Positions 4,676-5,143 of a stretch of 5,143 nucleotides of DNA are shown piece by piece. Numbering within the stretch: the first letter of the stretch is position 1; each line of letters starts with the position of its first letter. Under the pieces are notes generated by a model. The model searched no databases, was not told the origin of the DNA, and saw only the letters and a list, made by a program, of their open reading frames with translations. The stretch is from positions 1-5,143 of the forward strand of contig JALVVQ010000007.1 in assembly GCA_027023325.1 (NCBI GenBank), in the 5' to 3' direction. Source of the DNA: Campylobacteraceae bacterium. Its GTDB lineage: Bacteria > Campylobacterota > Campylobacteria > Campylobacterales > Sulfurovaceae. The translations under genes were made by a program, and so were the position numbers.

Positions 4676-5143
4676 TCACTCGCACGGATACCGACTCCCC
4701 GATCGTACAAGTTCACTGAATGGCACGATCTGATAGCCCTTGGCATAGATACCATCAATCAGCCGCCCCAGATCACGCAGTGAGACACTCTGATCGTGCA
4801 TCAGCAGGACAGACCCAGGAGAGAGTGAGCGAAGCACAGATCGGCGAAACCTTGCACCTCTCCTACCATTCCAATCCTGTGTATCCAGTGACCAAAGCAC
4901 CCCATACAGATTACGCGCATTCAACGCATTGAGCAGCGTACGGCTCACCATACCATACGGAGGGCGAAAATAGGTAGGCTCCATCCCATAACGCCGCATA
5001 TGCTTCAACGCGCGATCCAGCTCTCTACGGGTTTTTTTACGGGAGGCTCTACGGTAATTGATATGGTGATAGCTATGCAACCCTACCGTAAACAGCGGGT
5101 CATTGTAGAGATGTGCATTGTGACGATTGATCTGAGGAGCCAA
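4676..5143 (-). CDS. Polysaccharide deacetylase (NodB domain), C-terminal part; 5' end outside window
   Basis: A leftward frame open at the right edge encodes at least 155 residues of a carbohydrate esterase family 4 (NodB-type) deacetylase, which removes N- or O-acetyl groups from cell-envelope or extracellular polysaccharide. Visible motifs in the fragment: HSYHH at 23-27, matching the H-S-x-x-H metal-binding motif; FRPPYG at 59-64, matching R-P-P-Y-G; DTQDW at 87-91; and LLMHD at 113-117, the C-terminal L-x-H-D motif. The first motif (the Asp-Asp pair) and any signal peptide would lie beyond 5143, so the TTG at the edge should not be read as the start. The part between motifs is Arg-rich. 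Its stop lies nine bases from the convergent deoA stop. It has no evident link to nucleoside breakdown and is probably an unrelated neighbour. Substrate unknown. Confidence 0.88.
   Translation of the reverse strand: MAPQINRHNAHLYNDPLFTVGLHSYHHINYRRASRKKTRRELDRALKHMRRYGMEPTYFRPPYGMVSRTLLNALNARNLYGVLWSLDTQDWNGRRGARFRRSVLRSLSPGSVLLMHDQSVSLRDLGRLIDGIYAKGYQIVPFSELVRSGSRYPCE

Noticed and set aside
4660..4676. AGGTT-loop-AACCT as a terminator between deoA and the deacetylase
   Set aside because: The stem is only five base pairs and no T-run follows on either strand, so it does not support a Rho-independent terminator.

Overview
The window carries a compact gene set for breaking down pyrimidine (deoxy)nucleosides, built as two divergent transcription units, flanked by the remains of toxin-antitoxin (TA) modules on the left and part of a polysaccharide deacetylase gene on the right. 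The organism is bacterial. A Campylobacterota (Sulfurovum/Sulfurimonas-like) source is my best guess, from the style of the TA genes, the T-rich stretch plus TAAAAT motif in front of cdd, and the mix of operon genes of intermediate G+C with an A/T-rich accessory block. This is inference, not proof.

Layout. Positions 1-620 (+ strand) are distinctly A/T-rich. They hold the end of an antitoxin gene, an overlapping RelE/ParE-like toxin gene interrupted by an in-frame TGA, and a BrnA-type antitoxin body that has lost its start codon and has no brnT beside it. The last two appear fused, as if a deletion joined two TA modules. Positions 617-2727 (- strand) hold a tightly packed operon, deoC-deoB-small membrane protein, with a 1-nt start/stop overlap and a 0-nt junction. 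Positions 2728-2940 form the divergent control region, dominated by a 16-bp inverted repeat (15 of 16 positions matching) whose arms point outward to the two operons. Positions 2941-4666 (+ strand) hold cdd-deoA, 1 nt apart. Positions 4676-5143 (- strand) hold the C-terminal part of a NodB-type polysaccharide deacetylase that runs off the window.

How the genes fit together. Cdd deaminates (deoxy)cytidine to (deoxy)uridine. DeoA phosphorolyses thymidine or deoxyuridine to the base plus deoxyribose-1-phosphate. DeoB moves the phosphate to give deoxyribose-5-phosphate. DeoC cleaves this to acetaldehyde and glyceraldehyde-3-phosphate. The catalytic residues expected for all four enzymes are visible. 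No regulator, purine nucleoside phosphorylase or recognisable nucleoside transporter lies in the window. The most noteworthy features are the symmetric divergent control region, an apparently leaderless cdd start, and the collapsed, fused TA modules whose last stop codon overlaps that of the deo operon.
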